A stretch of 64,000 nt of DNA from Candidatus Sericytochromatia bacterium (GCA_018780035.1 JADMKE010000029.1:1-64000); one strand, 5' to 3'; shown: positions 8,424 through 16,556, numbered from the stretch's first letter. The notes: a model not told the origin generated them from the sequence alone. Numbers and translations: made by a program.

Positions 8424-9833
8424 ATGAAACCCAACCTATTTCCGAGTTTCACCCGCCTTTCAGACAAAGGGGTTCATTTTCTGTTGGCAGGACTCCTGCT
8501 GGCCCAAGCGGGTTGTTCAACGCCCCTTTCAACCGATCCTGTCAACACCCGACTGCAATTATCTGGTCTGCCCCCAGTGGAGGGCCCCCAGAACCAAATC
8601 TCAGGGAACTCTCAGCTCTTCAGTTTTCGCATCATTACCCCGATTAAAAATGTGGATCTCTTTTCAATTCTACAGGCCAAAGAACTCGCTCCCACCTCTG
8701 CGGTCAATGCGGGTTTGCCTTTGCGCCAAACGGCTTTGCCCGTGGGCCAACTCAAAGAGGTGATCGCAGCCAAAAAATTGATTGAATCTTCTGAGTTTTT
8801 ACAGCCGCAATTGGCCAATACTTTGGCTTTTGATACCGCTCGTCTGTTTAATTGGGATACCGAAGTGGCCCGGCAGGTTTTGGTCGAAGTCGTGCGGATC
8901 TATACCACCCACCGCGATCGTGAAGTGGCCAAATGGCGCGAAGGCGCAGAAGAACGGGCCCAGCAATATATTAAGAAATCGATTGCCCTGCAGAACGAAA
9001 AAACCCGCCAGGATCAGGATTTGTACAAACGTATTTACAATCCCAAACCCGGTGTTAACGACCGCGATGTCAAAAATCCAGGGCTGGCCAGTTATATTAA
9101 TTATTCCAAAGATGCCTTGGCCCGCAATAAACGGGCCTCAGATGAATACTCTCGGCAAGCCAAGGCCGCCCACGAAGAGTATCTGACCAAACTCAAAGCG
9201 CAAATGGAAAGAGACCGCAAGAAAAAAGAAATGGATGCTATCTTGGCCCAAGATCGGATCAAGAACCAGCTTGAAGCATTCAAAACCCAAGCCGTTAATT
9301 CCGAAAAGCCCTATTATTTACATGCCCTGAGCAATGGCGATTTTATGCTTGAAGCCAATGGCGACAATGCCTTGCCCGCTGTGATTCAATTGCGGGTGGA
9401 GGGGTTTAACGACCCTGTCAGCATTCCCATTTTGGAACAAACCAACAATGGCCGCTTATTGGTCTCAATCGACAAAGATCAACAGGGTCGCCCTGTGGTG
9501 CGGGGTGGGATGGACAATGCCACTGGCAATACCCTCAATCTTCAAGAAGCCCTGTTTACCTTGCGCTATCTCGATCAGAGCCAGCAGCAATTGGATTTTC
9601 TCTTCCCCGATGGTCAGGTTCACCAATTTGATGTATCCAAGCTCGAAGCGCTCAGCCGTTGGGATCAACAGCCCAGCTTGGTGCCTCCCGTGGTCAGCCG
9701 CCTCTCTGCCCCCGATTTGCGCTTAAAACAAGAGGCCTTTTCTCAAATTCAATACGAATTTATTCCCATTCTCAATCAAATGCCGCCTGAACAGGCCCTG
9801 GATATTTTACAGACTGTACAGGAACAATTTTAG
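8424..9833 (+). CDS. Lipoprotein with long coiled coil, unknown function
   Basis: A 469-residue predicted lipoprotein starting at ATG 8424 (MKPNLFPSFTRLS) about 12 nt after GGAG. The signal region ends LLLAQAGC, an AGC lipobox. Residues of roughly 50-130 form an N-terminal domain. Residues 150-290 are highly charged and helical (AEERAQQYIKKSIALQ, then LKAQMERDRKKKEMDAI), a likely coiled coil. The C-terminal part is beta-rich (VIQLRVEGFNDPVSIPIL, LLVSIDKDQQGRPVVRGG). It could be a periplasm-spanning or surface stalk protein. No family is recognised. It is divergent from the lipoprotein at 7067-8206. Confidence 0.8.
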   Translation: MKPNLFPSFTRLSDKGVHFLLAGLLLAQAGCSTPLSTDPVNTRLQLSGLPPVEGPQNQISGNSQLFSFRIITPIKNVDLFSILQAKELAPTSAVNAGLPLRQTALPVGQLKEVIAAKKLIESSEFLQPQLANTLAFDTARLFNWDTEVARQVLVEVVRIYTTHRDREVAKWREGAEERAQQYIKKSIALQNEKTRQDQDLYKRIYNPKPGVNDRDVKNPGLASYINYSKDALARNKRASDEYSRQAKAAHEEYLTKLKAQMERDRKKKEMDAILAQDRIKNQLEAFKTQAVNSEKPYYLHALSNGDFMLEANGDNALPAVIQLRVEGFNDPVSIPILEQTNNGRLLVSIDKDQQGRPVVRGGMDNATGNTLNLQEALFTLRYLDQSQQQLDFLFPDGQVHQFDVSKLEALSRWDQQPSLVPPVVSRLSAPDLRLKQEAFSQIQYEFIPILNQMPPEQALDILQTVQEQF

Positions 9834-9859
9834 CTTCAGAGCCTTGATAGAAAGTAAAC

Positions 9860-10294
9860 ATGCCCCTTTTTGTTTTCCCCCTTGTTTTGGGACTGAGTCT
9901 TTTGCTGACAGCCTGTCCCTCCGAACAGAGTCAGACCCGTGAGTCTGCCTCTCCCTACGGAAAAAATACAGCGACGCCTTATCCTCTCAACCCCAGCCCG
10001 GATCCGGTTTCGGGCAGCCAAATTTTTATCACCAAAGGCTGCATTGCCTGTCACGCTGTCTCGCAAATATCCGAGGCCAAAGGCGTGATTGGTCCCAAAC
10101 TCGATCAACTGGCCCTTACGGCCTCTCAGCGAGTCAAAGGCCAAAGTGCCGAAGCTTATTTGCGTGATGCAATTGAAAAACCCGCAGCATATCTGGTGCC
10201 GGGCTACCAAAATCTGATGACCCCCAATTTGCGCTCCACCATGACAGAGCCCGAGTTTGAAGACCTGATCGCCTTTTTGCTCAGCTTAAAATAA
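9860..10294 (+). CDS. Membrane-anchored c-type cytochrome (lipoprotein)
   Basis: A 144-residue monoheme cytochrome c. The N-terminus is a signal peptide with LLTAC lipobox (Cys19), so it is probably lipid-anchored on the outer face of the cytoplasmic membrane. CIACH (Cys61, Cys64, His65) binds heme covalently, and Met120 in GYQNLMTP is the likely distal ligand. The C-terminal helix motif EFEDLIAFLLSLK is typical of small class I cytochromes and of cytochrome domains fused to oxidase subunit II. It follows a lipoprotein gene by 26 bp. No oxidase or cytochrome maturation gene is nearby, so its redox partner is unknown. Confidence 0.92.
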   Translation: MPLFVFPLVLGLSLLLTACPSEQSQTRESASPYGKNTATPYPLNPSPDPVSGSQIFITKGCIACHAVSQISEAKGVIGPKLDQLALTASQRVKGQSAEAYLRDAIEKPAAYLVPGYQNLMTPNLRSTMTEPEFEDLIAFLLSLK

Positions 10295-10318
10295 TCGGGT
10301 CGCGGCAATTTGAGTCGG

Positions 10319-10326
10319 GGTATAAT
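10319..10326 (+). promoter_or_regulatory. -10 box before the GH3 gene
   Basis: A perfect TATAAT (10321-10326) preceded by GG lies 30 bp before the GH3-family start. No convincing -35 sits at 16-18 bp. It would drive the GH3 / AlkZ-like gene pair. Confidence 0.5.
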
Positions 10327-10355
10327 GACGCCAACACGCTGAAGAGGTATCTCTC

Positions 10356-12029
10356 ATGGGTATTTTGGGCCCGTTGTCCCAGTTTCTGCGCCGCAAATAT
10401 GTCAAACGCTTTGAAGCCGCTTGTGCTCAGCCCGAAGTGGCCCAGTGGCACAAGTTGGAACAGATTTTAAAAGCCAATGCCCAGACCGCTTATGGACAGG
10501 CCCATGGCTTTGACCAAATTGACTCGATTTCTGCCTACCAGGCCAAGACCCCGATTGTGACCCATGTCGAACTCAAGCCCTGGCTGGACCGCATGATTCA
10601 GGGCGAAAAAAATATCCTGACCCACCAAGAACCGCTCTTTTATGGCATGACCACGGGCTCCACGGGCCCGCCCAAACTCACGCCCATCACCCCCGATTAC
10701 CGCGATGAATACCAATCGGTGGTGCAGGTTTTTTTGGCGCATATTTACACAGATCACCCCGCGGCCTTTAATGGCAAGGTGCTGTATTTTAATGGCAGTG
10801 CCGACAAAATGCGCACGCCCACAGGTGTGCCTTGTGGCACCATGAGCGGCTTTAATTTTGTCAATTTGCCCCCGCTCTTAAAAAAATTCTATGCAGTGCC
10901 TTACGAGGTGATGGTGATCGACCACAATTGGACCCGTCACTACATCACTGCCCTGCTCAGTTTGCCCCAGAAAGTCTCAATGATGCTCGGGATTACTGCC
11001 GCACCGATGGTGGCTCTTTTGCAATTTATGCAAGAAAATCTGCCGCTATTGGCACACGACCTGGAAATGGGCACCCTGCACCCGGATTTGGTTTTGAGTG
11101 CCGAAGAACGTGCTCTCATCAGCCGCTTGCACAAAGCCAACCCGGCGACGGCCAAACACCTGCGCCAATTGCTTGCGGGTGGAGAGACCGACCCCAAATC
11201 ACTCTGGCCCGGCTTAGAACTTTTGGTCTGCTGGAAGAGCAGCCATGCAGGCAGTCTTATTCCGGCTCTAGAAAAATTCACAAACAAAAAAGTGCCGATT
11301 CGCGATGCGATTTATTCAGCCACTGAGGGCTGGTGCAATGTGCCTTTGAGTGATACCACCCTGGGTGGCCCTCTGGCTCTGCAGGCCCATTTTTATGAGT
11401 TTATTCCCGAAAATGCCCAGGGCCAAAGCCCGATTTTGTTGGCCCATGAACTTAAACAGGGCGAGCGCTATCGCATTCTCTACACCACCAGTTCTGGCAT
11501 TTACCGCTACGATATCGGAGATATCCTCGAAGTCAGCGGTTTTTATAAACGCAATCCAGTTGTGCATTTTATCCGCAAAGCAGGTCAAACCTGCAATCTG
11601 GTTGGAGAGCTGATGACCGATTACCATATCACGATGGCGGTGCAGGCAGTGAGCCAAGCAACAGCACAGGCCGGGTCTTTGGAATCTGAAAAGGCCGAAT
11701 TGCCCTTTTATATCGCCTGCCCAGATGTGAAGGCCTTTCCGCCACGTTATCGCCTGTTGGCGGAGCCCAGCCAGAGCCTGACTGAATCCCAAGTGCAGAC
11801 GCTGGCCTTTGCGCTGGACAAGGCCTTGCAGGGTCTGAACTGCGATTACAAAGCCTCGCGCAGTGGCGACGAATTGGGCCCTTTGCAATTGGAAATCTTG
11901 CCCCCCGGTAGCGAAGCCCGCTTTCGCCAGGCCCGTGTCGCAGCGGGTGCCGATGAAGCCCAACTCAAGCCTTTGGTTTTGGTGGCAGACCCTGCCCGCC
12001 TCGATGTGCTGCTGGCTGCCCAAAAATGA
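10356..12029 (+). CDS. GH3-family acyl-adenylating enzyme
   Basis: A 557-residue member of the GH3 family, ANL-type adenylases that in plants join carboxylic acids such as auxin to amino acids. Visible motifs are the P-loop-like TTGSTGPPKL (residues 99-108), YSATEGW near 317, and YRYDIGDILEV near 382 followed by FIRKAGQTCNLVGE. No signal peptide is present, so it acts in the cytoplasm. Bacterial GH3 proteins are common but mostly uncharacterised, so the acid and the acceptor cannot be named. The stop codon overlaps the start of the next gene by 4 bp (ATGA), indicating an operon with an AlkZ/YcaQ-type protein. Confidence 0.93.
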   Translation: MGILGPLSQFLRRKYVKRFEAACAQPEVAQWHKLEQILKANAQTAYGQAHGFDQIDSISAYQAKTPIVTHVELKPWLDRMIQGEKNILTHQEPLFYGMTTGSTGPPKLTPITPDYRDEYQSVVQVFLAHIYTDHPAAFNGKVLYFNGSADKMRTPTGVPCGTMSGFNFVNLPPLLKKFYAVPYEVMVIDHNWTRHYITALLSLPQKVSMMLGITAAPMVALLQFMQENLPLLAHDLEMGTLHPDLVLSAEERALISRLHKANPATAKHLRQLLAGGETDPKSLWPGLELLVCWKSSHAGSLIPALEKFTNKKVPIRDAIYSATEGWCNVPLSDTTLGGPLALQAHFYEFIPENAQGQSPILLAHELKQGERYRILYTTSSGIYRYDIGDILEVSGFYKRNPVVHFIRKAGQTCNLVGELMTDYHITMAVQAVSQATAQAGSLESEKAELPFYIACPDVKAFPPRYRLLAEPSQSLTESQVQTLAFALDKALQGLNCDYKASRSGDELGPLQLEILPPGSEARFRQARVAAGADEAQLKPLVLVADPARLDVLLAAQK

Positions 12030-13141
12030 AAGCGCTGACACTCTCTCAGGAACAATTGCGCCATTTTCGCTTTGCTCAGTCGGGCCTGCTTGAGCCCTTG
12101 GCCGATCTCCAAGCATGTGCCCAGCGGTTGGTGGGTTTGCAGGCCCAAATTCACCCGGCCGCTGCTTTGGCCGCTGCTGTGCGTGTACCCAACCTCAGTC
12201 ATGCAGATTTGGATACCCAGCTCTGGCAAGACAAGTCCTTGGTCAAAATTTGGGGCCAACGCGGCACCTTGCATATCTACGCCCAAAGTGATTGGCCCCT
12301 GATACATGCCGTCTGGTCCGGGGGCTCCTGGTGGAAACGGCGTTTTATCGAAGAGGGGCTTGGCACAGAAAAAGACTATACCCGGCTTTTAAACAAAGTT
12401 GAGTCTCTGGCAAAAAAAAGTCCCTCGCTGGGCCGCACCGAATTGCGCGCATTGGGAGTGCCTGAACGCTTGCTCTCGTCTTGGGGCGGTCTCTTTGCCG
12501 ATCTGGTTTATCAGGGCAAGCTCTGCCATTTGCCCCGGCAGGGCAACGAAGGGCGTTTTGCCCACCGCAGCCAGTGGTTGCCCGATCTCGACTGGCAATT
12601 GCCTGCCGAAGGCCTCGCCCGCCGTGAAATTGTGTTGCGCTATCTTTCCGGTTATGGTCCCGCTTCGGTGCAAGATCTGGCCCATTGGACTGGATGGCGG
12701 GTCAGCCGAGCAGAAACAGAACTAAAAGCCCTGCAGGCTGAATTATTGGCGGTTCAGGTGGAGGGGCAGGTGCTCTGGGCCCTGAAGTCGCAGACCTCGG
12801 CCCTCAAAACCTTGTCCAAAGATGCAAATTCTGCCCTGCCACTTCTGCTTTTGCCCCGTTTTGACCCGATGGTGCTGGCCCATAAAAACAAAGACTGGCT
12901 GATTGACACCGGACGCTACAAACAGGTCTGGCAAAAGGCCGGACATGTTGAGGCCACGGTGATTGAATCTGGGCGCATGGCAGGCACTTGGCGGTATGCC
13001 AAGCGCAAACAAAACCTCGAAGTGAGTGTTTGGCCCTTTGCCACATTGTCACGCAGCACAAAGCTGCAATTGGAAGAGCGGGCCCAGGTTTTGGCCCAGT
13101 GTTTTGGGCTTGCCAGTGCCCACTGCATTTACCCCCAATAA
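12026..13141 (+). CDS. AlkZ/YcaQ-type winged-helix DNA glycosylase family protein
   Basis: A 371-residue protein of the HTH_42 (DUF1006) family. Characterised members, AlkZ and YcaQ/AlkX, excise bulky or crosslinked bases. The catalytic Q-x-Q motif of the AlkZ branch is visible as GLQAQ (Gln39, Gln41); the YcaQ branch has Q-x-D. Further signatures are IWGQRGTLHIY, YLSGYGPASVQDLAHWTGW (winged helix) and LLLPRFDPMVLAHKNKDWLI near the C-terminus. The ATG overlaps the GH3 stop by 4 bp. AlkZ itself is a self-resistance enzyme beside a genotoxin pathway, so pairing with a GH3 ligase is interesting but may be chance. No secondary-metabolite genes are adjacent. Confidence 0.85.
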   Translation: MKALTLSQEQLRHFRFAQSGLLEPLADLQACAQRLVGLQAQIHPAAALAAAVRVPNLSHADLDTQLWQDKSLVKIWGQRGTLHIYAQSDWPLIHAVWSGGSWWKRRFIEEGLGTEKDYTRLLNKVESLAKKSPSLGRTELRALGVPERLLSSWGGLFADLVYQGKLCHLPRQGNEGRFAHRSQWLPDLDWQLPAEGLARREIVLRYLSGYGPASVQDLAHWTGWRVSRAETELKALQAELLAVQVEGQVLWALKSQTSALKTLSKDANSALPLLLLPRFDPMVLAHKNKDWLIDTGRYKQVWQKAGHVEATVIESGRMAGTWRYAKRKQNLEVSVWPFATLSRSTKLQLEERAQVLAQCFGLASAHCIYPQ

Positions 13142-13147
13142 TTGGGA

Positions 13148-13153
13148 TATAAT
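13148..13153 (+). promoter_or_regulatory. -10 box before the coiled-coil gene
   Basis: A perfect TATAAT preceded by GGGA lies 54 bp upstream of the start at 13207. There is no good -35. It suggests the small coiled-coil gene is transcribed on its own. Confidence 0.4.
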
Positions 13154-13206
13154 TGATCACACTTCGGATAAAACTTCACAGAGACGATAAACGCTGAGAG
13201 CAATTT

Positions 13207-13641
13207 ATGACCAAAAAAAACAGTCCTGACAATACCCCTTTGCCTTCTGCTCCTTTACCTTCGGGCCCATTTGCGACGGGATCTGGGGCCTTGCCTGAAT
13301 CCCCTTCTTTGTTTTTACTCTTGGATCAAAAACTTGAGGCCCTGCGTGGCAAAACCGATCAGATTCTGAGCCAAGTCCACAGCGCTGAATTGCTTGCCAA
13401 GTCGACAGAAACGGGCTTGGAGCAGAAATTGCAAAATCACACCCTGGAACTCAAAGATCTCGAAAGCCAATTGTTATACCTTTCCCACAAAACATCTTTG
13501 CAAATTAAAGAGATTGAAAACGCCAACAGCCAGTTCAAGCGCGATGTTGAGGCCCGTATGCAAGACATCCATTTTGCCACACGCGAAGAGTTGAACAGCC
13601 TGTCTCGCCGTTTGGAAGTGATTGAGAAGCTGATTCTCTGA
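13207..13641 (+). CDS. Small coiled-coil protein of unknown function
   Basis: A 144-residue soluble protein without signal peptide or membrane span. Residues 1-40 are Pro/Ser-rich and probably disordered. Residues 40-144 form a long heptad-patterned helix (LLLDQKLEALRGKTDQIL, then TREELNSLSRRLEVIEKL). The start ATG is preceded by GAGAG about 8-10 nt upstream. It lies alone between the AlkZ-like gene and tRNA-Gly, with its own -10 box. It could be a structural or partner-binding protein. No family is recognised. Confidence 0.75.
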   Translation: MTKKNSPDNTPLPSAPLPSGPFATGSGALPESPSLFLLLDQKLEALRGKTDQILSQVHSAELLAKSTETGLEQKLQNHTLELKDLESQLLYLSHKTSLQIKEIENANSQFKRDVEARMQDIHFATREELNSLSRRLEVIEKLIL

Positions 13642-13689
13642 GCTTGTGGGGCTTCACAAAAAAAGTCACAAGATCTTTCACAGATCCTA

Positions 13690-13718
13690 GTGACGTTCAG
13701 AAAGGGCTACGCTATAAT
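13690..13718 (+). promoter_or_regulatory. Promoter of tRNA-Gly
   Basis: GTGACG (13690-13695), a 17-bp spacer and a perfect TATAAT (13713-13718) lie 44 bp before the tRNA. The leader between them contains an imperfect hairpin (GTTTTGTTC paired with GAACAAAC). Confidence 0.8.
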
Positions 13719-13762
13719 AGTTTTGTTCGGGTTAAAACCAGAACAAACAGTGAACAACACTC

Positions 13763-13834
13763 GCGGGAGTAGTTCAGTGGTAGAACATTTCCTTGCCAAG
13801 GAAAGGGTCGAGAGTTCGAGTCTCTTCTCCCGCT
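13763..13834 (+). tRNA. tRNA-Gly (anticodon GCC)
   Basis: A 72-nt cloverleaf. The acceptor GCGGGAG pairs with CTCCCGC, the D stem is GTTC/GAAC, the anticodon stem TTTCC/GGAAA encloses loop TTGCCAA with anticodon GCC at 13795-13797, and the T arm is GAGAG-TTCGAGT-CTCTT. The discriminator base is T and the CCA end is not encoded. It decodes GGC and GGT. Confidence 0.96.
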
Positions 13835-13841
13835 CTTAAAT

Positions 13842-13880
13842 AAAACCGGTCAGAACCCTGGCCGGTTTTGTGTTTTTTGC
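13842..13880 (+). terminator. Rho-independent terminator of tRNA-Gly
   Basis: AAAACCGGTCAG (13842-13853) pairs with CTGGCCGGTTTT (13858-13869) across a 4-nt loop, with one G-T wobble. A T-rich tract follows (GTGTTTTTTG). Confidence 0.9.
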
Positions 13881-13914
13881 GATTCCCATTCTGTTGAGAG
13901 AGTATTTCAAGCGC

Positions 13915-15111
13915 ATGCGTTTTAAAGACAATGGAAAATTCAACGCGGTCTATGGCAAAACCCATGTGGGTGCCAATCTCATTCAAGGAATTCCCGCTTA
14001 TCAGGGCGAATTGTTTTTTTCTCGCAATCCTGCCAACCCTGCTGATCTTGTGGCGGTTTTTCCAGAAGCCTCGGCAGCAGATGTCGTGGCCGCTAGCCTT
14101 GCTGCCCATACAGCGCTGGAATCCTGGCAAAATACCTCTCTTTCAGATCGGGAGCAGATCCAAGCCAATTTTGCGCTTTTGCTAGAAACCCAACTGGAAA
14201 CGTTGGCGAGTCTCTTGACCCGTGAAACAGGGAAAGTGTGGGCCCTGAGCAAGAGCCAGCTTCTGGCCTTGCCTGCACTTGCTGGGCAAAACCTGGCAGG
14301 ACAAGATTTTGTAAACAGTCCAGAAGAACCTGTGACACATTTACCTGGCGCTTTGGCCTTGCTTAGCGAGGGCGCTTTGCCTTTGCCTGAAATCCTACTG
14401 GCTTTGTTCTCGGGCCATACCTTGGTCTGGAAAGTTTGGGATCAAGCTCCCGCATTTGCTTATGCCTTTGCGTCACTTTTGATGCAGGCAGGTTTGCCCC
14501 CAGGGGTCTTGAATCTGCTCAATGGGGGAGATATCGTTGAAACCCAACTGCGCAGCCAAATTGAATTGGGTCAGCTGCGCCTGATGAGCGCGTCAAATCA
14601 GGGTTCGACTTCGCGGGCCAAGCCCCAAATCGTGCTTGCCGATGCAGACTTAGAGCGGGCTGTGACGGTTGCTTTAAACGCCTTGGCATGCTTTGAACAG
14701 CACAATTTTGCACTCCCTGTTATTTTACAGGCCCCCATTGCTGAAGATTTTAAGCGGCGTTTGCTCAGGCAACTGCAAAAAGTCAAAATCGGCGATCCCC
14801 ATCTGGATCACAAAGTCCAGCTTGGCCCGCTCAGTCACCCAAGGGCCTTAAATCTGTTTTTGGCCCATCTGAATTGGGGCAAATCCGACGGGGGGCATTT
14901 GCTCGCTGGCAAAGGCCGCCTCAGCCGCGAGAGCAAACCCGAAAATTTTGTGGGTGACCCCGATGCGGGCTATTATGTCTGGCCAGCCATTTGGGATCAG
15001 CTTAAGCCGGGCATGAAACTGGCAACAAACCCAGTTTGGGGGCCGTCGCTGGGTCTGTTTACAGTGGCTGATCACAGCGCAGCGGCGGCCTTGGGTTTGG
15101 CATTGGAGTAG
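13915..15111 (+). CDS. Aldehyde-dehydrogenase-fold protein lacking catalytic Cys and Glu
   Basis: A protein of about 398 residues, shorter than the usual 450-500 of the ALDH superfamily. The fold is clear: FFSRNPANPADLVAVFPEA and ETQLETLASLLTRETGK at the N-terminus, GLPPGVLNLLNGG in the cofactor domain, and IVLADADLERAVTVAL. The usual ELGGK (catalytic Glu) reads STSRAKPQ, and the usual GQxC (nucleophile Cys) reads QHNFALP. The NAD-region KPS reads KVW. It is therefore probably a pseudoenzyme or has a changed chemistry. The ATG at 13915 follows GAGAGAG; TTG at 13894 is possible. It starts 34 bp after the tRNA-Gly terminator and is transcribed alone. Confidence 0.82.
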   Translation: MRFKDNGKFNAVYGKTHVGANLIQGIPAYQGELFFSRNPANPADLVAVFPEASAADVVAASLAAHTALESWQNTSLSDREQIQANFALLLETQLETLASLLTRETGKVWALSKSQLLALPALAGQNLAGQDFVNSPEEPVTHLPGALALLSEGALPLPEILLALFSGHTLVWKVWDQAPAFAYAFASLLMQAGLPPGVLNLLNGGDIVETQLRSQIELGQLRLMSASNQGSTSRAKPQIVLADADLERAVTVALNALACFEQHNFALPVILQAPIAEDFKRRLLRQLQKVKIGDPHLDHKVQLGPLSHPRALNLFLAHLNWGKSDGGHLLAGKGRLSRESKPENFVGDPDAGYYVWPAIWDQLKPGMKLATNPVWGPSLGLFTVADHSAAAALGLALE

Positions 15112-15117
15112 GGTTCT

Positions 15118-15139
15118 CGCCCCGCTGAAAGGGCGTTTT
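15118..15139 (+). terminator. Possible terminator after the ALDH-like gene
   Basis: CGCCC (15118-15122) pairs with GGGCG (15131-15135), followed by TTTT. The stem is only 5 bp and touches the stop codon of the converging VOC gene. Confidence 0.4.
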
Positions 15140-15530
15140 AAGTGGCAGATTCAGTGGTTTTGGGTTTGAGCTGATGTAAGATGATCGCATTGCCTTCGGA
15201 GTCCAGGGCAATGCTCATGCGGCAGACGGGGGAGTGAATCATCTCGGCCTGAAATTTCACCTCTTTGGCTTTGAGTTCGGCCACCAAGGCGTCGAGATCA
15301 TCAACTTCGACGGCAACGCTGCCCCCTGCTGTGGCACTCGGCTGGAGATCTTCGCTGCGAAAGAGCGCGATACAGCCACCACCGGGCAAGTCGTATTCGG
15401 TCCACATGCCATCGGGGGAATGGAGACCGCGTTTGAAACCGAGGGTTTCTTCGTAGAATTTGCGGGCGCGATCGCTGTCTTTGACGGGGTAGAGGCTAAA
15501 AGCAACTTTTTGAATTCTGTTTTTGCTCAT
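15138..15530 (-). CDS. VOC (glyoxalase/dioxygenase) superfamily protein
   Basis: A 130-residue protein built of two beta-alpha-beta-beta-beta modules. The opening FSLYPVKDSDRARKFYEETLGF and the closing ALDSEGNAIILHQL are typical of small VOC proteins, which include lyases, dioxygenases and antibiotic-binding proteins. The start at 15530 is fixed by AAGGAG 10 nt upstream; a further in-frame ATG at 15566 has no ribosome-binding site. The sequence does not reveal the substrate. It is a single gene, converging with the ALDH-like gene. Confidence 0.88.
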   Translation of the reverse strand: MSKNRIQKVAFSLYPVKDSDRARKFYEETLGFKRGLHSPDGMWTEYDLPGGGCIALFRSEDLQPSATAGGSVAVEVDDLDALVAELKAKEVKFQAEMIHSPVCRMSIALDSEGNAIILHQLKPKTTESAT

Positions 15531-15651
15531 CGGGGGAAAGCTCCTTTGGGTGTTGTGATTGGACACGAGAATACAGAATGCTCATTTTAACATACAATTG
15601 TATTCTTTTGGGCGGAGAGTTGCTTGAATGTTTTTTGGGGGGGTGAAGTGG

Positions 15652-15708
15652 CTCAGTTTGGCGCAAGCACCTGACATTCGGGCCGCCCGCTACGCACATC
15701 CATGTGCT
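15652..15708 (-). repeat. Truncated inverted copy (A) of the island repeat
   Basis: Its reverse complement matches the right half of the repeats at 19171-19324 and 20034-20185: GCACATGGATGTGCG, then a diverged segment, then TCAGGTGCTTGCGCCAAACTGAG. The left half of the element is missing. The homology stops where the hsdS remnant begins, so an insertion or deletion occurred inside this copy. Confidence 0.85.
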
Positions 15709-16488
15709 ACCAGAAAAAGATGAGTATGGGATTGTTAAAATCAGCGCGGTTACTTGGGGAGTTTACAATGAAGAGCAAAGTAAAACATTGCCAGATAATT
15801 CTCTTTTTCTTGAATCAAGAAGGATTTATGTCGGTGATTTCTTAATATCAAGAGCAAATACACTTGAACTGCTTGGAAATCCTGTTATTGTACACAAAAC
15901 AACAAAAAATCTTATGCTGAGTGATAAAGTCTTAAGATTAGTTGCAAAACAACAAGATAAAAAATGGTTGAGTATCTTTTTAAGATCTTTTAATGGACGA
16001 AAGGAAATAGAATCGAGATCTACAGGTAACCAATTGTCCCATGAGAAATATAGGACAAAAGGAGTTATTAAATATTCCTATTCCCCTCCCCCCCCCTCGA
16101 AGAACAAACCCAAATCGTCGCCCGCGTCGAAGCCCTCTTTGCCTTTGCCGACCAAATCGAAGCCCGCGTCAAAGCGGCCCAGGCCCAGGTCAATATGCTC
16201 ACCCAGGCCATTCTGACCAAGGCCTTTCGCGGCGAATTGACAGCGGCGTGGCGGGCGCAGCACCCCGAGCTGATCAGCGGCGAAAACAGTGCCGAAGCGC
16301 TGCTGGCGCGGATTCAGGCCGAGCGGGGGCAAAGTGAGAAGCCTACCAAAAAAGTCGGCAAGAAAGCAGGACAAGCGCGCAAAGCCAAAAGCGCCGCGCC
16401 AGTGGAGGCGGTGGGCGATGATCAGCCAGCAGGCCAGCTCAACCTGCCGGGACTGGTGTTGCCCGAAGCAGTTGAAGCTGGGGGATGA
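15704..16488 (+). pseudogene. hsdS: Type I restriction specificity subunit remnant (hsdS), truncated and frameshifted
   Basis: The frames join into the last target-recognition domain and C-terminal conserved region of HsdS: ISAVTWGVYNEEQSKT and FLISRANTLELLGNP in frame one to about 16040 (GNQLS), [18 protein letters not shown] in frame two, then [20 protein letters not shown] and [13 protein letters not shown] in frame three to the stop at 16486-16488. Two single-base insertions separate the frames: an extra C in TCCCATG near 16040, and an extra C in a C9 run near 16090. The 5' end is missing and abuts repeat copy A. No hsdM or hsdR is present. The first 370 bp are AT-rich and the rest GC-rich, as expected for swapped specificity domains. 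The C9 tract could also be phase-variable or a sequencing error. Confidence 0.85.
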
Positions 16489-16523
16489 ACACCCGCGATT
16501 TTTTAAAGAACATTGCGGGAATT

Positions 16524-16546
16524 CCCACCCCCTTCAGGGGGTTGGG
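16524..16546. repeat. Subterminal hairpin, probable IS left end
   Basis: CCC-A-CCCCC pairs with GGGGG-TT-GGG around loop TTCA, leaving one unpaired T. TnpA enzymes of IS608 recognise such imperfect hairpins with an extrahelical T. It overlaps the palindrome GGGAATTCCC (16517-16526). Confidence 0.6.
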
Positions 16547-16556
16547 ATGAAAGCAA

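Noticed and set aside
13870..13915. Upstream GTG start for the ALDH-like gene
   Set aside because: It would lie inside the tRNA-Gly terminator; ATG 13915 with GAGAGAG upstream is better.
15704..16216. Reading 15704-16216 as an intact 170-residue protein
   Set aside because: The last third is a frameshifted, Pro/Ser/Lys-rich translation of hsdS DNA, so the frame is part of a pseudogene.
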